Positions 9,066-18,151 of a stretch of 64,000 bases of DNA are shown in pieces. Origin of the DNA: Arenibacter certesii DSM 19833 (lineage in GTDB: Bacteria > Bacteroidota > Bacteroidia > Flavobacteriales > Flavobacteriaceae); the NCBI RefSeq assembly GCF_000429545.1, contig NZ_AUCB01000007.1:1-64000 (forward strand), in the 5' to 3' direction. Within the stretch, counting starts at the first letter, position 1, and each line of letters starts with the position of its first letter. Position numbers and translations under genes: made by a program. The notes below the pieces were generated by a model, which was not told the DNA's origin, ran no database searches, and saw only the letters and a program-made list of their open reading frames with translations.

Positions 9066-10436
9066 TTATATAGACAACTCAATCACTTCTTGTAGATGGG
9101 GAACATACACCTGCCATCCGAGAGTATCTTTAATTTTAACCCTAAAAGTATTCAATGCAGTAGGTTCTCCATGGATCAAAAAAGTCTTTTCAGGTATATT
9201 CTTAACCTCTTTCAGCCATAGTAATAATTCTCCTTGATCTGCATGCGCAGATAGACTTTCCAAATGATGAACTGTAGCTCTAACCGGTTTATAGGTTCCA
9301 AATAGTTTTATTTCATGGGCTCCTTCCAACAATTGTCGCCCTCTTGTGCCTTCGGCTTGATACCCTACCAATAGAACAGTAGTGGAAGACTTATCTACCA
9401 TCTGTTTAAGATAAGTAAGCACTCTTCCTCCAGTCACCATTCCGCTTCCAGCAATCACCACTTTTGGCCTAGGGTCGTCTATAGTCTTCCAAGTATCGCC
9501 ATAGGACGTTATAATATTGAAATGTTCACACATGGCATTGTATTCCTTTGACGAAAGTTTATGCCATTGCGGATGACTTTCAAATACGGACAGCACATTA
9601 TTCCCCATAGGACTATCGATAAAAATAGGAATATTGGGAATTTTATTTTCTTTAAACAGTTTCCATAGCAGATACATTAAGGATTGGAGTCGTTCTACGG
9701 CAAAAGAGGGAATTATTAAATTCCCCCTTTCATTGATAGTCTTACTTATTAAGTTTGATAAAATAGCTCCAACATTCTCTTCGGGGTGAAGTTTATTGCC
9801 ATAAGTACTTTCCAGGAATAAATAATCTGCCCATTCTGGTCGGTCTGGAGGATATAAAAGAAGATCCTCACTACGGCCGATGTCTCCAGAAAAAACAAAA
9901 ATCTTACCGAAGATATTCAATTCAATAAAGGTGGCTCCAATGATATGACCGTTATATTTAAATCTAAACCTTATGTTCTCCGATAGGGATAGCCACTCAT
10001 CCTTCTCCGCGTGTTTAAACAACCCAACCGTCTTTTCTACATCCTTCTCATCATAATAAGGCAGTGCTGGACGATGTTTACTATACCCCTCTTCATTGGC
10101 CTTTTTAGCTTCTTCTATATGGATTTTAGCACTATCCCTCATTATGATTGCGGCTATAGACAAGGTGGGAGAGGTACCTACTATTTCTCCCTTAAAACCT
10201 TCTTTAACAAGCCGCGGCAAATAGCCTGTATGGTCTAGATGACCGTGGGTAAGCAGTACGTAATCTACTTTAGAAACATCTATTGATAAGGGCTGCCAAT
10301 TAAGTTCCCTTAATTCTTTTTGACCTTGAAACATTCCACAATCGACCATAATATTTAAGTCAGGAGTTTCAAGGTAAAACTTAGACCCTGTAACTGTACC
10401 CGATGCACCCAAAAAGTGAATCTTAACCTTGTTCAT
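9066..10436 (-). CDS. MBL-fold beta-CASP RNase (YSH1/RNase J-like)
   Basis: The 456-residue protein belongs to the metallo-beta-lactamase, beta-CASP group that processes RNA (COG1236-like). The zinc-binding motif HGHLDH is at residues 64-69. A further metal ligand lies in SGDIGR, a beta-CASP insertion occupies roughly 200-360 (GSGMVTGGRVL at its end), and a C-terminal RMMBL segment contains SAHADQGELL. It probably cleaves or trims RNA in the cytoplasm. It follows the ATP-cone nuclease-like gene by 92 bp on the same strand. Orthologues often sit beside USP genes, which suggests a stress role; that part is inference. Confidence 0.88.
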   Translation of the reverse strand: MNKVKIHFLGASGTVTGSKFYLETPDLNIMVDCGMFQGQKELRELNWQPLSIDVSKVDYVLLTHGHLDHTGYLPRLVKEGFKGEIVGTSPTLSIAAIIMRDSAKIHIEEAKKANEEGYSKHRPALPYYDEKDVEKTVGLFKHAEKDEWLSLSENIRFRFKYNGHIIGATFIELNIFGKIFVFSGDIGRSEDLLLYPPDRPEWADYLFLESTYGNKLHPEENVGAILSNLISKTINERGNLIIPSFAVERLQSLMYLLWKLFKENKIPNIPIFIDSPMGNNVLSVFESHPQWHKLSSKEYNAMCEHFNIITSYGDTWKTIDDPRPKVVIAGSGMVTGGRVLTYLKQMVDKSSTTVLLVGYQAEGTRGRQLLEGAHEIKLFGTYKPVRATVHHLESLSAHADQGELLLWLKEVKNIPEKTFLIHGEPTALNTFRVKIKDTLGWQVYVPHLQEVIELSI

Positions 10437-10528
10437 GAATATTTTTATATAATAGGATTATAATAAAGCCCTTATGGACTTCCTCTATAAGTAAACAGCT
10501 ATATTATAGCGTCTATTCAGTAGAAAGA

Positions 10529-11380
10529 TCACTGTTTTCCATGATCACACAACTGGCTTATTTCTTTCATTATCTTTTGTTTCCTTGTCTCGGATACCCC
10601 TAAATGATCCAAGAAAAAATGATCTTTAATTAGTTGCCTACAGAGTACGACATCCCTGCTTAATAAGAATTGTTTTTCCCTATTGGTAAGCAGTTGGGAT
10701 ACGGTTATTGGATATAGTCCCAACCGATAGATACGATCTTTAAGCCCATTGTCTTTTGGGTAGTCCCAACTTAGCAGGTACAATCCCATACACTTACTGT
10801 ATTTAATGGCATCTTCCGTAAACCGGGTATTGGTTACTACCCCACCATTTACCAACAAATTAACTATATTCTTATCTTTTTCTAGCTGTTGTTTTACATC
10901 CTGAAATCGTGAATTAATATACAATGGAACCTTTACATTACAGTTACGCCCTTCTTCCCCATGGAATTTACATTCTAAAAGATATACATTGTCATTTTTC
11001 TGTGCATAAACGTCAATCTCATGAGTAACACATACTCCATGCATATGCTTCCCTACCAAAGTTTTATATCCGGAATATTCCAAGATTGCCGCAACTAATT
11101 TTTCAAAGGGAAACCCAGTAGGACCCAGTTCATATATCGCCTTTTTCACTTTATACTTCGCAGCAAAAATGGATTTCTTATTCTTTAATAAGGCAAATGC
11201 ACGGTTGTAAATTTCTTTACTCGTTATCCCGTCATATAGTTCTTCTCGCACTTGCCCCACTATCTGCTCCACTAATTGATCATCTGCTCCACTCTGTCTT
11301 AAAGAATTTTGCAACTGATCCGTAGAGAACCTAACCTTCTCACCTGAAGATTTAATGATATCTATAAGTGCATCTTCCAA
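10529..11380 (-). CDS. ATP-cone domain fused to a PD-(D/E)XK nuclease-like domain
   Basis: The 283-residue protein combines two domains. Residues about 5-85 form an ATP-cone, the nucleotide-sensing fold known from ribonucleotide reductases and NrdR. Residues about 90-215 look like an Mrr-type PD-(D/E)XK nuclease core: Glu93, then Asp123 in HEIDVY, then Glu136-Cys-Lys138 in LLECKFH. The C-terminal 60 residues are helical and may bind DNA. There is no ATG near the 5' end: the frame opens after a TAA, and the best start is TTG at 11380, with ATT at 11386 the alternative. Nuclease activity controlled by ATP or dATP is a domain-based inference. The neighbours are a USP and an RNase. Confidence 0.82.
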   Translation of the reverse strand: MEDALIDIIKSSGEKVRFSTDQLQNSLRQSGADDQLVEQIVGQVREELYDGITSKEIYNRAFALLKNKKSIFAAKYKVKKAIYELGPTGFPFEKLVAAILEYSGYKTLVGKHMHGVCVTHEIDVYAQKNDNVYLLECKFHGEEGRNCNVKVPLYINSRFQDVKQQLEKDKNIVNLLVNGGVVTNTRFTEDAIKYSKCMGLYLLSWDYPKDNGLKDRIYRLGLYPITVSQLLTNREKQFLLSRDVVLCRQLIKDHFFLDHLGVSETRKQKIMKEISQLCDHGKQ

Positions 11381-11558
11381 ATCAATTATTTTAAGTTAAT
11401 ACTAGCATCTAAAGCCTATACTAAGCTGTTTAGTGTGATTTCTCTAAATCTTCATAGCATCACTGGAATCCTAAATATCCACATCATCGGCATATTTAAA
11501 AGTTAGGGTTAGGTCCTAAAGACAAGCATATAATTAATATTGTCCAGTAGGAGTAGTT

Positions 11559-12407
11559 TTAGTCCATATCGTGCAATGCCAAAATAGGTACGTCCGAGCT
11601 ATAACTTACTTCCTTAATTAGCGGTTTGGTAAAAATAGTCTCTAGAAAACCATGTTTTCTATTAACAAAAGCAAGCATATTACTTCCTCTTCTAGTCATA
11701 AAACTTATGATTCCTGCCGGTATTTTATCTCCTTCTTCAAAACAGAAAGCATGTTCAACTTCTTTAAAGATAGTACTTAATAAGTTTTTATTCTCTAACT
11801 GCGTTTTATTCAATCCAGATTCCGATCCAATATGGAGAACCTGCACCACCGTACTGTGTAGTTTTACAATGTCTAGAAGATATTGCAACTCCCTACGTTT
11901 AAAACTGGTTTTAAATTCCGTAGGAAAAACTATTTCTTTTGGTGCAATAAACTTAACTTTTTCTGGTACTGCTATTACAGGACACAAGGTTGTCTTCTCC
12001 ATTACCTCAACCGTATTAGATCCGAAAAGGGCCCTAGCAGCACCGCTCTTGCCTTTAGTCCCCATCACCACAATATCTAAATCCTTTTTATCTATTGCCT
12101 GTTTAACGCCCTCTAAAAGGGAATTAAAAATAGAGATAATATGAAAAGTATGGGCTATATTCTCAGATGCTCTTTGGAAATGTTGTTGCAATTTATGGAG
12201 TCCCTCTTCTGATTTCTCCTTAGCTGCCTCATAGGCCAATTCACCTGGCTCGGGAACCATCATTTTATCCAGGCTATAGCCACTAATTCCAAAAACATTT
12301 AATAAATAAAAATCGCAAGGTTGATCCTTATAAAGTTGAACGGCATAATTAATCGCGTTTAATGCGTTTTGGGAAAAATCCGTAGGTAATAAAACGTGTA
12401 TTGGCAT
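11559..12407 (-). CDS. Universal stress protein, two-domain (USP 1)
   Basis: The 282-residue protein has tandem UspA-like domains. It begins LLPTDFSQNALNA, and the first domain carries the full ATP-binding motif G-2x-G-9x-G(S/T): GTKG, then nine residues, then GS. The second half (about 150-282) keeps the fold but lacks the motif and ends in VPILALHD. USPs bind ATP or other adenine nucleotides and support survival under starvation or oxygen limitation. It has its own operator plus -7 promoter at 12433-12475. It is the last of four consecutive paralogues on this strand. Confidence 0.93.
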   Translation of the reverse strand: MPIHVLLPTDFSQNALNAINYAVQLYKDQPCDFYLLNVFGISGYSLDKMMVPEPGELAYEAAKEKSEEGLHKLQQHFQRASENIAHTFHIISIFNSLLEGVKQAIDKKDLDIVVMGTKGKSGAARALFGSNTVEVMEKTTLCPVIAVPEKVKFIAPKEIVFPTEFKTSFKRRELQYLLDIVKLHSTVVQVLHIGSESGLNKTQLENKNLLSTIFKEVEHAFCFEEGDKIPAGIISFMTRRGSNMLAFVNRKHGFLETIFTKPLIKEVSYSSDVPILALHDMD

Positions 12408-12432
12408 ATTTATAACAATTATTTTGACACTA

Positions 12433-12475
12433 CTAAATTAACCGACAAATTCTGGTCTACGTATGACAAAGATCA
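12433..12475 (-). promoter_or_regulatory. CRP/FNR-like operator plus -7 box before usp 1
   Basis: On the minus strand the operator TGATCTTTGTCA (12475-12464) is followed after 23 bp by TAATTTAG (12440-12433), one mismatch from the Bacteroidota -7 consensus TAnnTTTG. The start codon is 25 nt further on. No -33 TTG is present at the normal distance, which fits activator-dependent initiation. The same layout recurs at three other genes. Confidence 0.7.
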
Positions 12476-12622
12476 GTTATGCCCAATAATTTAAGGAAGC
12501 AATAGTCCTATATAATACGTGTCGCTTTATACGAAACCATCACCGTATTTAAAACGAGTAGAAGAAAAAGATGAGAAATTATAGATAGCTGATAGCTTGG
12601 GTTAATTAAAATAAAATAACAG

Positions 12623-13459
12623 TTACCCTGGGATTACCATAAAGGGTATACGTACATATAGTCCCACATTCTTAATAACTGGCTCAATAAAGAGTCGTTC
12701 CAAAAAAGTATGTTTGTTTTGGATCATAACCAAGAGGTTGATTTTTCTATCTACTTGAAAATTATTTATGCCTTCAATTACTCCCTGATTTGGTAAATTG
12801 TGGAACAAATGGTTGGTATTCTTCAGTAATTCCTCCAGTATCCCTTTATTCATTTGTTGTATTTCAGATATTTCATAGCTTGTGGAAATATGCAATACCC
12901 TTATCTGGGACAAATGGTTTGACTGTAATTGCAACAACATTTTAAACTGATCCTTGCGATAGGAAACCTCATAATCTGTTGGAAACAAAATTTCTTTGGG
13001 TGCCGTATATTCGTATTCGGAGGGTACCGCAATTATGGGAAAGCTAGCTCTTTTTATTAATTGAATAGTATTGGTACCCAAAAGTATTTCCTGTGCTCCT
13101 GTTGCGCCTTGGGTTCCCATAATTACAAGGTCTATATTCTCCTTAGATACCGTCTGCACTATTTCATCTACCAGCATACTATAAGCAGAGTGAATTACAA
13201 AACGGTGATTGGTATTAGTAAACTCGCTTTCTAGTTGTTTCTTCAACTTTTCTAAACCAGTCATAGACCTCATCTGATACTTATCTCCCAGCCCAATCTG
13301 CCCTGGGCTATAAAGTAAATATTCCGCCTTATAAACTGCTGGAGAATAAGTGTTTAACAAATAAAACGTACACTCTTTATTTTTAAACAATTGCAGGGCA
13401 TACATTATGGCATTATATGCATTTTCCGAAAAATCAGTAGGTAATAAAATACGTTTCAT
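12623..13459 (-). CDS. Universal stress protein, two-domain (USP 2)
   Basis: The 278-residue tandem UspA protein begins MKRILLPTDFSENAYNA. The first domain has an intact ATP motif (GTQG, nine residues, GT); the second (about 150-278) is degenerate. It starts only 15 bp after the stop of USP 3, so the two are one transcript. A 215-bp gap with its own promoter separates it from USP 1 downstream. It is a cytoplasmic stress protein; the ligand is inferred from the motif. Confidence 0.92.
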   Translation of the reverse strand: MKRILLPTDFSENAYNAIMYALQLFKNKECTFYLLNTYSPAVYKAEYLLYSPGQIGLGDKYQMRSMTGLEKLKKQLESEFTNTNHRFVIHSAYSMLVDEIVQTVSKENIDLVIMGTQGATGAQEILLGTNTIQLIKRASFPIIAVPSEYEYTAPKEILFPTDYEVSYRKDQFKMLLQLQSNHLSQIRVLHISTSYEISEIQQMNKGILEELLKNTNHLFHNLPNQGVIEGINNFQVDRKINLLVMIQNKHTFLERLFIEPVIKNVGLYVRIPFMVIPG

Positions 13460-13474
13460 TGTTGCCCCTTTAAA

Positions 13475-14320
13475 TTATCTGGATACATTTTGAAGTACCA
13501 TAAATGGAATTTTAATATGTAGCCCTAACCTATCTATTGTAGATTGATATAACATATCTTCCATAAAGGAATGCCTAGAATTAACCAAAACTAACATATT
13601 AATAGCGTGATGCTCTATGTGTTTAGTGATGGCGAGCGTTTTGTCCTTCTCCAAAGTGGTCCCAAAGGTAAGCTTGGGCTTGCGCAAGCAATTCTTTAAG
13701 AACTCCTTATTATCTTGCTGCCTCCAAGATAGGTTGGTAATAGGATCTATATATAGTAAATGCATGGTAGAGCGAAAAGATCCCGTCATATCACAGAGCA
13801 GTTTTAATTCTCTTCTTTTGTTTGGAACCATATAATTTGTAGGAAAGAGAATTTCTTTTGGAGGATGGTATTCATACCCCTCCGGAATAGCAAGTACTGG
13901 GCAATGAACATATTTTAAAAGATGCAGGGTGTTGCTCCCAAATGTAAGCTCCCTATCATTGGTAGCCCCTCTTGTACCCATAACCACGATATCAATATTC
14001 TCCTGATTTACCAGATCGTTCACTTCATCTACCAAGTCGCCAAAAACTGCAATCGATTTTACCTTGTGATTCGGATTAGGGGAAAAATCCTTTAAATTTT
14101 TCAGCACTTTTTTTAGTGATTTCTGTGTTTTCTGCAAGACAACTTCTCTTAACTCTTCTACGTGGGCAGAGTCCATCTCTGCAGCTTGCCTATACACCTC
14201 ATCACCATAGGCATGTACAATTAAAAAATCACTTTTTTCATACTTAAATACCTGACATGCATATTTTAATGCGTTATAAGCATTATCTGAAAAATCTGTG
14301 GGCACCAAAACTTTTCTCAT
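13475..14320 (-). CDS. Universal stress protein, two-domain (USP 3)
   Basis: The 281-residue tandem UspA protein starts MRKVLVPTDFSDNAYNA, with a complete ATP-binding motif (GTRG, nine residues, GS) near residue 115. The C-terminal half lacks the motif. It is co-transcribed with USP 2. I found no copy of the shared operator in the 101 bp upstream, so it is either read through from USP 4 or regulated differently. Confidence 0.92.
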   Translation of the reverse strand: MRKVLVPTDFSDNAYNALKYACQVFKYEKSDFLIVHAYGDEVYRQAAEMDSAHVEELREVVLQKTQKSLKKVLKNLKDFSPNPNHKVKSIAVFGDLVDEVNDLVNQENIDIVVMGTRGATNDRELTFGSNTLHLLKYVHCPVLAIPEGYEYHPPKEILFPTNYMVPNKRRELKLLCDMTGSFRSTMHLLYIDPITNLSWRQQDNKEFLKNCLRKPKLTFGTTLEKDKTLAITKHIEHHAINMLVLVNSRHSFMEDMLYQSTIDRLGLHIKIPFMVLQNVSR

Positions 14321-14421
14321 AGGAATTATAGATTATCTTTTATTATACGTTCTCTGCTATCAGCATGAAACTACTGTAGTAAGGAACTTTTCTTTTAATT
14401 GCACCACTAACCCATTCTACT

Positions 14422-15324
14422 TTAATGTGCTAATTGGGATGGCCTACTTAACGCTGGCCAGCGCATATTGGAGGGCAGCTTTTCATGAAGCACCAGGAAG
14501 GGGAGTTTTATATGATAACTTATCTCTTCAACCGCTGGCTTAAATAAAATTCTTTGAAGGAAATTTAAATTCTTTGCCACCATGGCAATCATATCAATCT
14601 CCTTTGTCTCTGCAAAAGATTCTATTGCCGTTTCTAATTTAGAACCAGTAAGATAGTAAAAATCATGCTCTAAATCTTTAAAGTAGTCGGCTAGAAACTC
14701 TTTATTGGTCAATTGCTCCTCGCTTAATGGGTCTTTATTTTTTGAGAAATTCACTATGCGCAAGGCAGACTTGTTAATTTGTGCTATTCCTAATAAGTTT
14801 TCCAACACGTTTATCTCATAACCTAGATGGTAATCGGTTGGAAAGGCAATTTCTTTTAGCGTACTGTAGCATGCCTTTTCGGGAACCGCCAACAGGGAAC
14901 ATTTTACCTTTGTAATAACATCACTAGTATTGGTCCCTATAGCCACCTCATTTATTCCCGTAATTCCTTTGCACCCCATAACAATAAGGTCTATATTCCT
15001 ATTTATCACCTCTCGTTTAATTGCATCCACAAAATAATCGTGAATCGCAATGGGCACATAGGTATGATTCCTATTGGGAAACATCGCCCCTATTTTTTTT
15101 ACTAGGCTCCTTAATTGTTCACGACTATCCTCTAATGCCCCCTCATTTGCACGGGTTTCGGAAGGTATCTTTGAAGTTTTATTAACCGTATTTGTATAGG
15201 TAGACAAAGGATTAACATGTAGAATATAAAAGGTACATCTGAACTCTTGAAACAGCTTAACACTATATTTCAACGCATTAAAGCAATTTTCGGAAAAATC
15301 CGTTGCTACTAAAATGTTCTTCAT
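14422..15324 (-). CDS. Universal stress protein, two-domain (USP 4)
   Basis: The 300-residue tandem UspA protein begins MKNILVATDFSENCFNA and has an ATP motif GCKG, nine residues, GT. The C-terminus carries about 18 extra residues after the usual LPFLVLHE end, with no recognisable function. It is the first USP after the response regulator gene and has its own composite promoter at 15350-15392, including a perfect -7 box. It probably heads the transcript running into USP 3 and USP 2. Confidence 0.92.
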   Translation of the reverse strand: MKNILVATDFSENCFNALKYSVKLFQEFRCTFYILHVNPLSTYTNTVNKTSKIPSETRANEGALEDSREQLRSLVKKIGAMFPNRNHTYVPIAIHDYFVDAIKREVINRNIDLIVMGCKGITGINEVAIGTNTSDVITKVKCSLLAVPEKACYSTLKEIAFPTDYHLGYEINVLENLLGIAQINKSALRIVNFSKNKDPLSEEQLTNKEFLADYFKDLEHDFYYLTGSKLETAIESFAETKEIDMIAMVAKNLNFLQRILFKPAVEEISYHIKLPFLVLHEKLPSNMRWPALSRPSQLAH

Positions 15325-15349
15325 TTCTATTTGATTTTGCTATACTTTT

Positions 15350-15392
15350 CAAAAGTAAGTTGCAAATACCGCAAACTAAATGATTAAAGTCA
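15350..15392 (-). promoter_or_regulatory. CRP/FNR-like operator plus perfect -7 box before usp 4
   Basis: The operator core TGATTAAAGTCA, extended to ATGATTAAAGTCAT (15380-15393, plus-strand reading), lies 23 bp from TACTTTTG (15357-15350 on the minus strand), a perfect TAnnTTTG box. The start codon is 25 nt downstream, the same distance as at usp 1. The operator centre falls about 40 bp before the predicted start of transcription, where a class II activator would bind. Confidence 0.75.
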
Positions 15393-15459
15393 TGTACTAA
15401 GTTTAAACCGCGGTAAAATAAAAACATTTTAGAATTGAAAACCCATCAACCGAAAGCAG

Positions 15460-16512
15460 TTAATAGACTCTACTTAGCCCTTCCATATCCAAGATCTGGA
15501 TATTTCTATCCTCTATTTGGATCAACCCTTCTTTTTTAAAGCTAGACAAGGTCCTGATTAGAGTCTCCGTTGCCATGCCAGCAACACTAGCTAGATCGCT
15601 ACGTAGAATATGCAATCTCCCTTGAGGATCTTTTTCCAGTTTGCTGGCAAATCGTAGAATGGTTGTTGCAGTCTTTCTTCTAACGGACCCGTATGCCATT
15701 TCTAATAATTGTTCATTGGTCTCAGTAAGGTTTTCATTTAATAACGCCAGCAGCTCCATTACCAATTCTGGATTTTCTTGGAGCACCTCTTTAAATTTTT
15801 CCTTGGCTATCCCAATTAATCTTACCTCTTCCATAGCAGTAGCAGATTCTTGATAAGGAAGATTTTTGGTAAAGCAGGAAAAGCCAAAAAAATCATCGGC
15901 CTTATAAATTGCCGTGATCAATTCCTTACCCCACTCATCAAGTTTATGGGTCTTTACTACCCCGCTACCTACTAAATATATTAGATTGGAATTACTACCT
16001 TCATTATATATCACTTCTCCTAGCCTAAATTCATATAATCGACCTTGCTTCGCAATATAGCTTTTAAGTTGATCTATAGTTCGTATCCCAAGACCAGTAT
16101 TAGTTGGCTTTGAATTAGTAAGGGCCCTACTCTCTTTTAAAATTGTCATTCTTGCGAGTCTACTTTTAATAGCTCCAAGGAGCTCAGCCTCCGTAAAGGG
16201 TTTAGCAATATAATCATCGGCTCCGAGTTCCATACCCTTGCGTATATCCTCTTTTTCTGTCTTAGCAGATAAAAATATAAACGGTATCTGATTGGTCACC
16301 TTCTCTTGGGATAATGATTCTAGCACTCCATAACCGTCTAGTTCTGGCATCATAATATCACAAATGATAATATCGGGCAAGTGTTTCTTCGCTAGCCGAA
16401 CCCCACTATTTCCATTGGATGCAGTACATACTTGGAAATCGGCCAACTCTAAAATTTCGGCTGTATTCTCCCGCAATATAGGATCGTCTTCTATAATCAA
16501 CACTTGTTTCAT
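15460..16512 (-). CDS. Response regulator fused to a CRP/FNR-type transcription factor
   Basis: The 350-residue protein combines three domains. A receiver domain (1-120) has Asp52 as phospho-acceptor and Lys104 in YIAKPF. A cyclic-nucleotide-binding-type beta-barrel follows (about 145-255), then a CRP-type winged helix (about 260-345, RSDLASVAGMATETLIRTL). The recognition helix keeps the Glu and Arg that read the TGA core in CRP and FNR (ETxxR pattern). No cysteine cluster for an FNR-type iron-sulfur centre is seen. It lies 63 bp after the PAS kinase gene, so the two are a likely two-component pair. It is the best candidate to bind the four TGAT-N4-GTCA sites of this island. Confidence 0.9.
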   Translation of the reverse strand: MKQVLIIEDDPILRENTAEILELADFQVCTASNGNSGVRLAKKHLPDIIICDIMMPELDGYGVLESLSQEKVTNQIPFIFLSAKTEKEDIRKGMELGADDYIAKPFTEAELLGAIKSRLARMTILKESRALTNSKPTNTGLGIRTIDQLKSYIAKQGRLYEFRLGEVIYNEGSNSNLIYLVGSGVVKTHKLDEWGKELITAIYKADDFFGFSCFTKNLPYQESATAMEEVRLIGIAKEKFKEVLQENPELVMELLALLNENLTETNEQLLEMAYGSVRRKTATTILRFASKLEKDPQGRLHILRSDLASVAGMATETLIRTLSSFKKEGLIQIEDRNIQILDMEGLSRVY

Positions 16513-16575
16513 ATGTAGTAGTATTTAGATTAGCAAAAGTTATTTGTGGAACACTTGGTTTAGACATTTTATCCT

Positions 16576-17802
16576 TTATAAGGTACCAAAAGGCAGCACC
16601 ACAGAAAAAACACTCCCTTTCCCTATAATGCTGGAAAAGGATATATTTCCCCCAACATTCTCTACATGTTCTTTTACAATATTCAATCCAATTCCAGAAC
16701 CTTGGATGAGCAATGCGTTTTCTGCTCTAAAATACCGTTTAAAAATATGCTTCCTGCTCTTTTCTGGTATACCGATCCCTTGATCAATTATATGAAAGCC
16801 AATCTCATCTGCCCTCAATTCCACCTTAATATCTATATCCGTATTTTCTGATGAATACTTTATAGCATTGTGTAATAAATTGGTAAGCACCAAAGAAAGT
16901 ATTCTTTCATCTTGAATAATTTCTACCTCATCAATGTTTTCAGGGTAATTTATTTTCTGCCCATCCTTTAATTGCATATTGGCATTATAAACCACCTCAT
17001 TAACCACCTTACTTAGCGAGAATTTAGTATAACTATATACTTCTTTCCCCTTTTCCAAACGCTCCAAGGATAAAAAATCATTTAAAATTCCAGTAAGTAA
17101 ATGAACTCCCCCAATTATGGTATTGAGATGTTTCTCTCTTTTTTCTTGCTGATTTTCAAATTTATACTTTCCAACTAAAGTTGCCGAGGTAAGTATACCG
17201 CTCAAAGGAGTTTTAAACTCATGGGAAACTAAAGATAGAAATTCTGTTTTAAGTTCATTCAATTCTCGCTCCTTTTGTAAAGCGCTCTTTATTTTAGACT
17301 CCGCAACTTCCCGCAACTTTATCTCCTTGGTAAGTTTGGCTACCGTTTGCTCCAGTTCTTGGGTACGCGTTTCTATCTTTTGCTGCAGTTGGGCATTTAG
17401 TTCCTTTATCTGTCTTTCTTGTTCCTTTTTTCCGGTAACATCTATAATAAGAGCCATTACATAAGATTCCCCATCTATGCTAAAAGGATTTAAACCTACC
17501 TCAATAGGAAACTGCTCCCCGCTCTTCCGCTTCCCATACAGCGTTCTTCCATGGGCCATCCTTCGTTGGCCGCTACTTTTGCTGAAACTTTCTACATATT
17601 CATTATGAACTTTGTGAAAGCTGTCCGGAATTAATAAATTTAAGTTATTCCCATTAATATCCTTGTCCTCGTATCCGAACATTTCATTGGTGCGATGATT
17701 GGTTGCCATAATTATTCGTTCCTGGTTTATCACCAAAATTCCTTCGGATACCGCTTCGGACAACAGGTTAAAAATTTTCTTGTTTTTTTCAAATCCTCGC
17801 AT
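16576..17802 (-). CDS. PAS-domain sensor histidine kinase
   Basis: The 408-residue protein has no transmembrane segment, so it is a cytoplasmic sensor. It has a PAS domain with PAC tail (about 10-125, ending VMALIIDVTGKK), a coiled coil (125-185) and a HisKA domain with His194 in SHEFKTPL. The HATPase domain shows the N box Asn312 (HNAIKYSS), G1 (DQGIGIP) and G2 (GSGIGLNIV). It resembles FixL-type kinases in layout, but no haem-binding histidine can be confirmed by eye. It is upstream of and probably co-transcribed with the response regulator-CRP gene, its likely phosphotransfer partner. Confidence 0.92.
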   Translation of the reverse strand: MRGFEKNKKIFNLLSEAVSEGILVINQERIIMATNHRTNEMFGYEDKDINGNNLNLLIPDSFHKVHNEYVESFSKSSGQRRMAHGRTLYGKRKSGEQFPIEVGLNPFSIDGESYVMALIIDVTGKKEQERQIKELNAQLQQKIETRTQELEQTVAKLTKEIKLREVAESKIKSALQKERELNELKTEFLSLVSHEFKTPLSGILTSATLVGKYKFENQQEKREKHLNTIIGGVHLLTGILNDFLSLERLEKGKEVYSYTKFSLSKVVNEVVYNANMQLKDGQKINYPENIDEVEIIQDERILSLVLTNLLHNAIKYSSENTDIDIKVELRADEIGFHIIDQGIGIPEKSRKHIFKRYFRAENALLIQGSGIGLNIVKEHVENVGGNISFSSIIGKGSVFSVVLPFGTL

Positions 17803-18151
17803 TTTATAAAGTTACATTAATTTCTTTATTTTTTTAGGGTTACAGCTGCTGTTACAAGTGCTATTCCTAATAATCAGTAGCTTTCGTGGTTTTGACCTTC
17901 CTTTAAAAAACAAAGCCTATTTTATAATCTAAAACGGGGAATATGAATACAATGCACAGATAATTGGAATCATTTTGTATTTTTAAAAGAGATCGGACAA
18001 TCTTCCAAGGCATATAGTGCCTCTATTAGAGAAGTGCAAAGAATTAGACCGTATTAGCGGTTTGCCAATTTGGGAAGTCATCTTACGTAATAAAAAAGTC
18101 AATTTAGGCTTTACGTTAATTATTTAATAAAACATTCTCTAAACTCAAACT
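17803..18151. other. Divergent intergenic region, 349 bp
   Basis: This lies between the PAS kinase (minus) and the TerB-like gene (plus). A TAAAGTTA element at 17807-17814 (minus strand TAACTTTA, one mismatch from TAnnTTTG) lies only a few bases before the kinase ATG and would give a nearly leaderless mRNA. I found no copy of the island operator and no convincing small gene here. Confidence 0.4.

Noticed and set aside
11436-11447. TGATTTCTCTAA, a degenerate operator 56 bp before the ATP-cone gene
   Set aside because: The second half-site is mutated and no TAnnTTTG-like box lies at the correct distance, although the position resembles that of the real sites.
11503-11513. TTAGGGTTAGG, telomere-like direct repeat
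   Set aside because: Fewer than two full units in an AT-rich spacer; too short to mean anything.
17839-17856. Direct repeat GTTACA spaced by 12 bp before the PAS kinase gene
   Set aside because: Two 6-mers in direct orientation are easily expected by chance and match no known operator form here.
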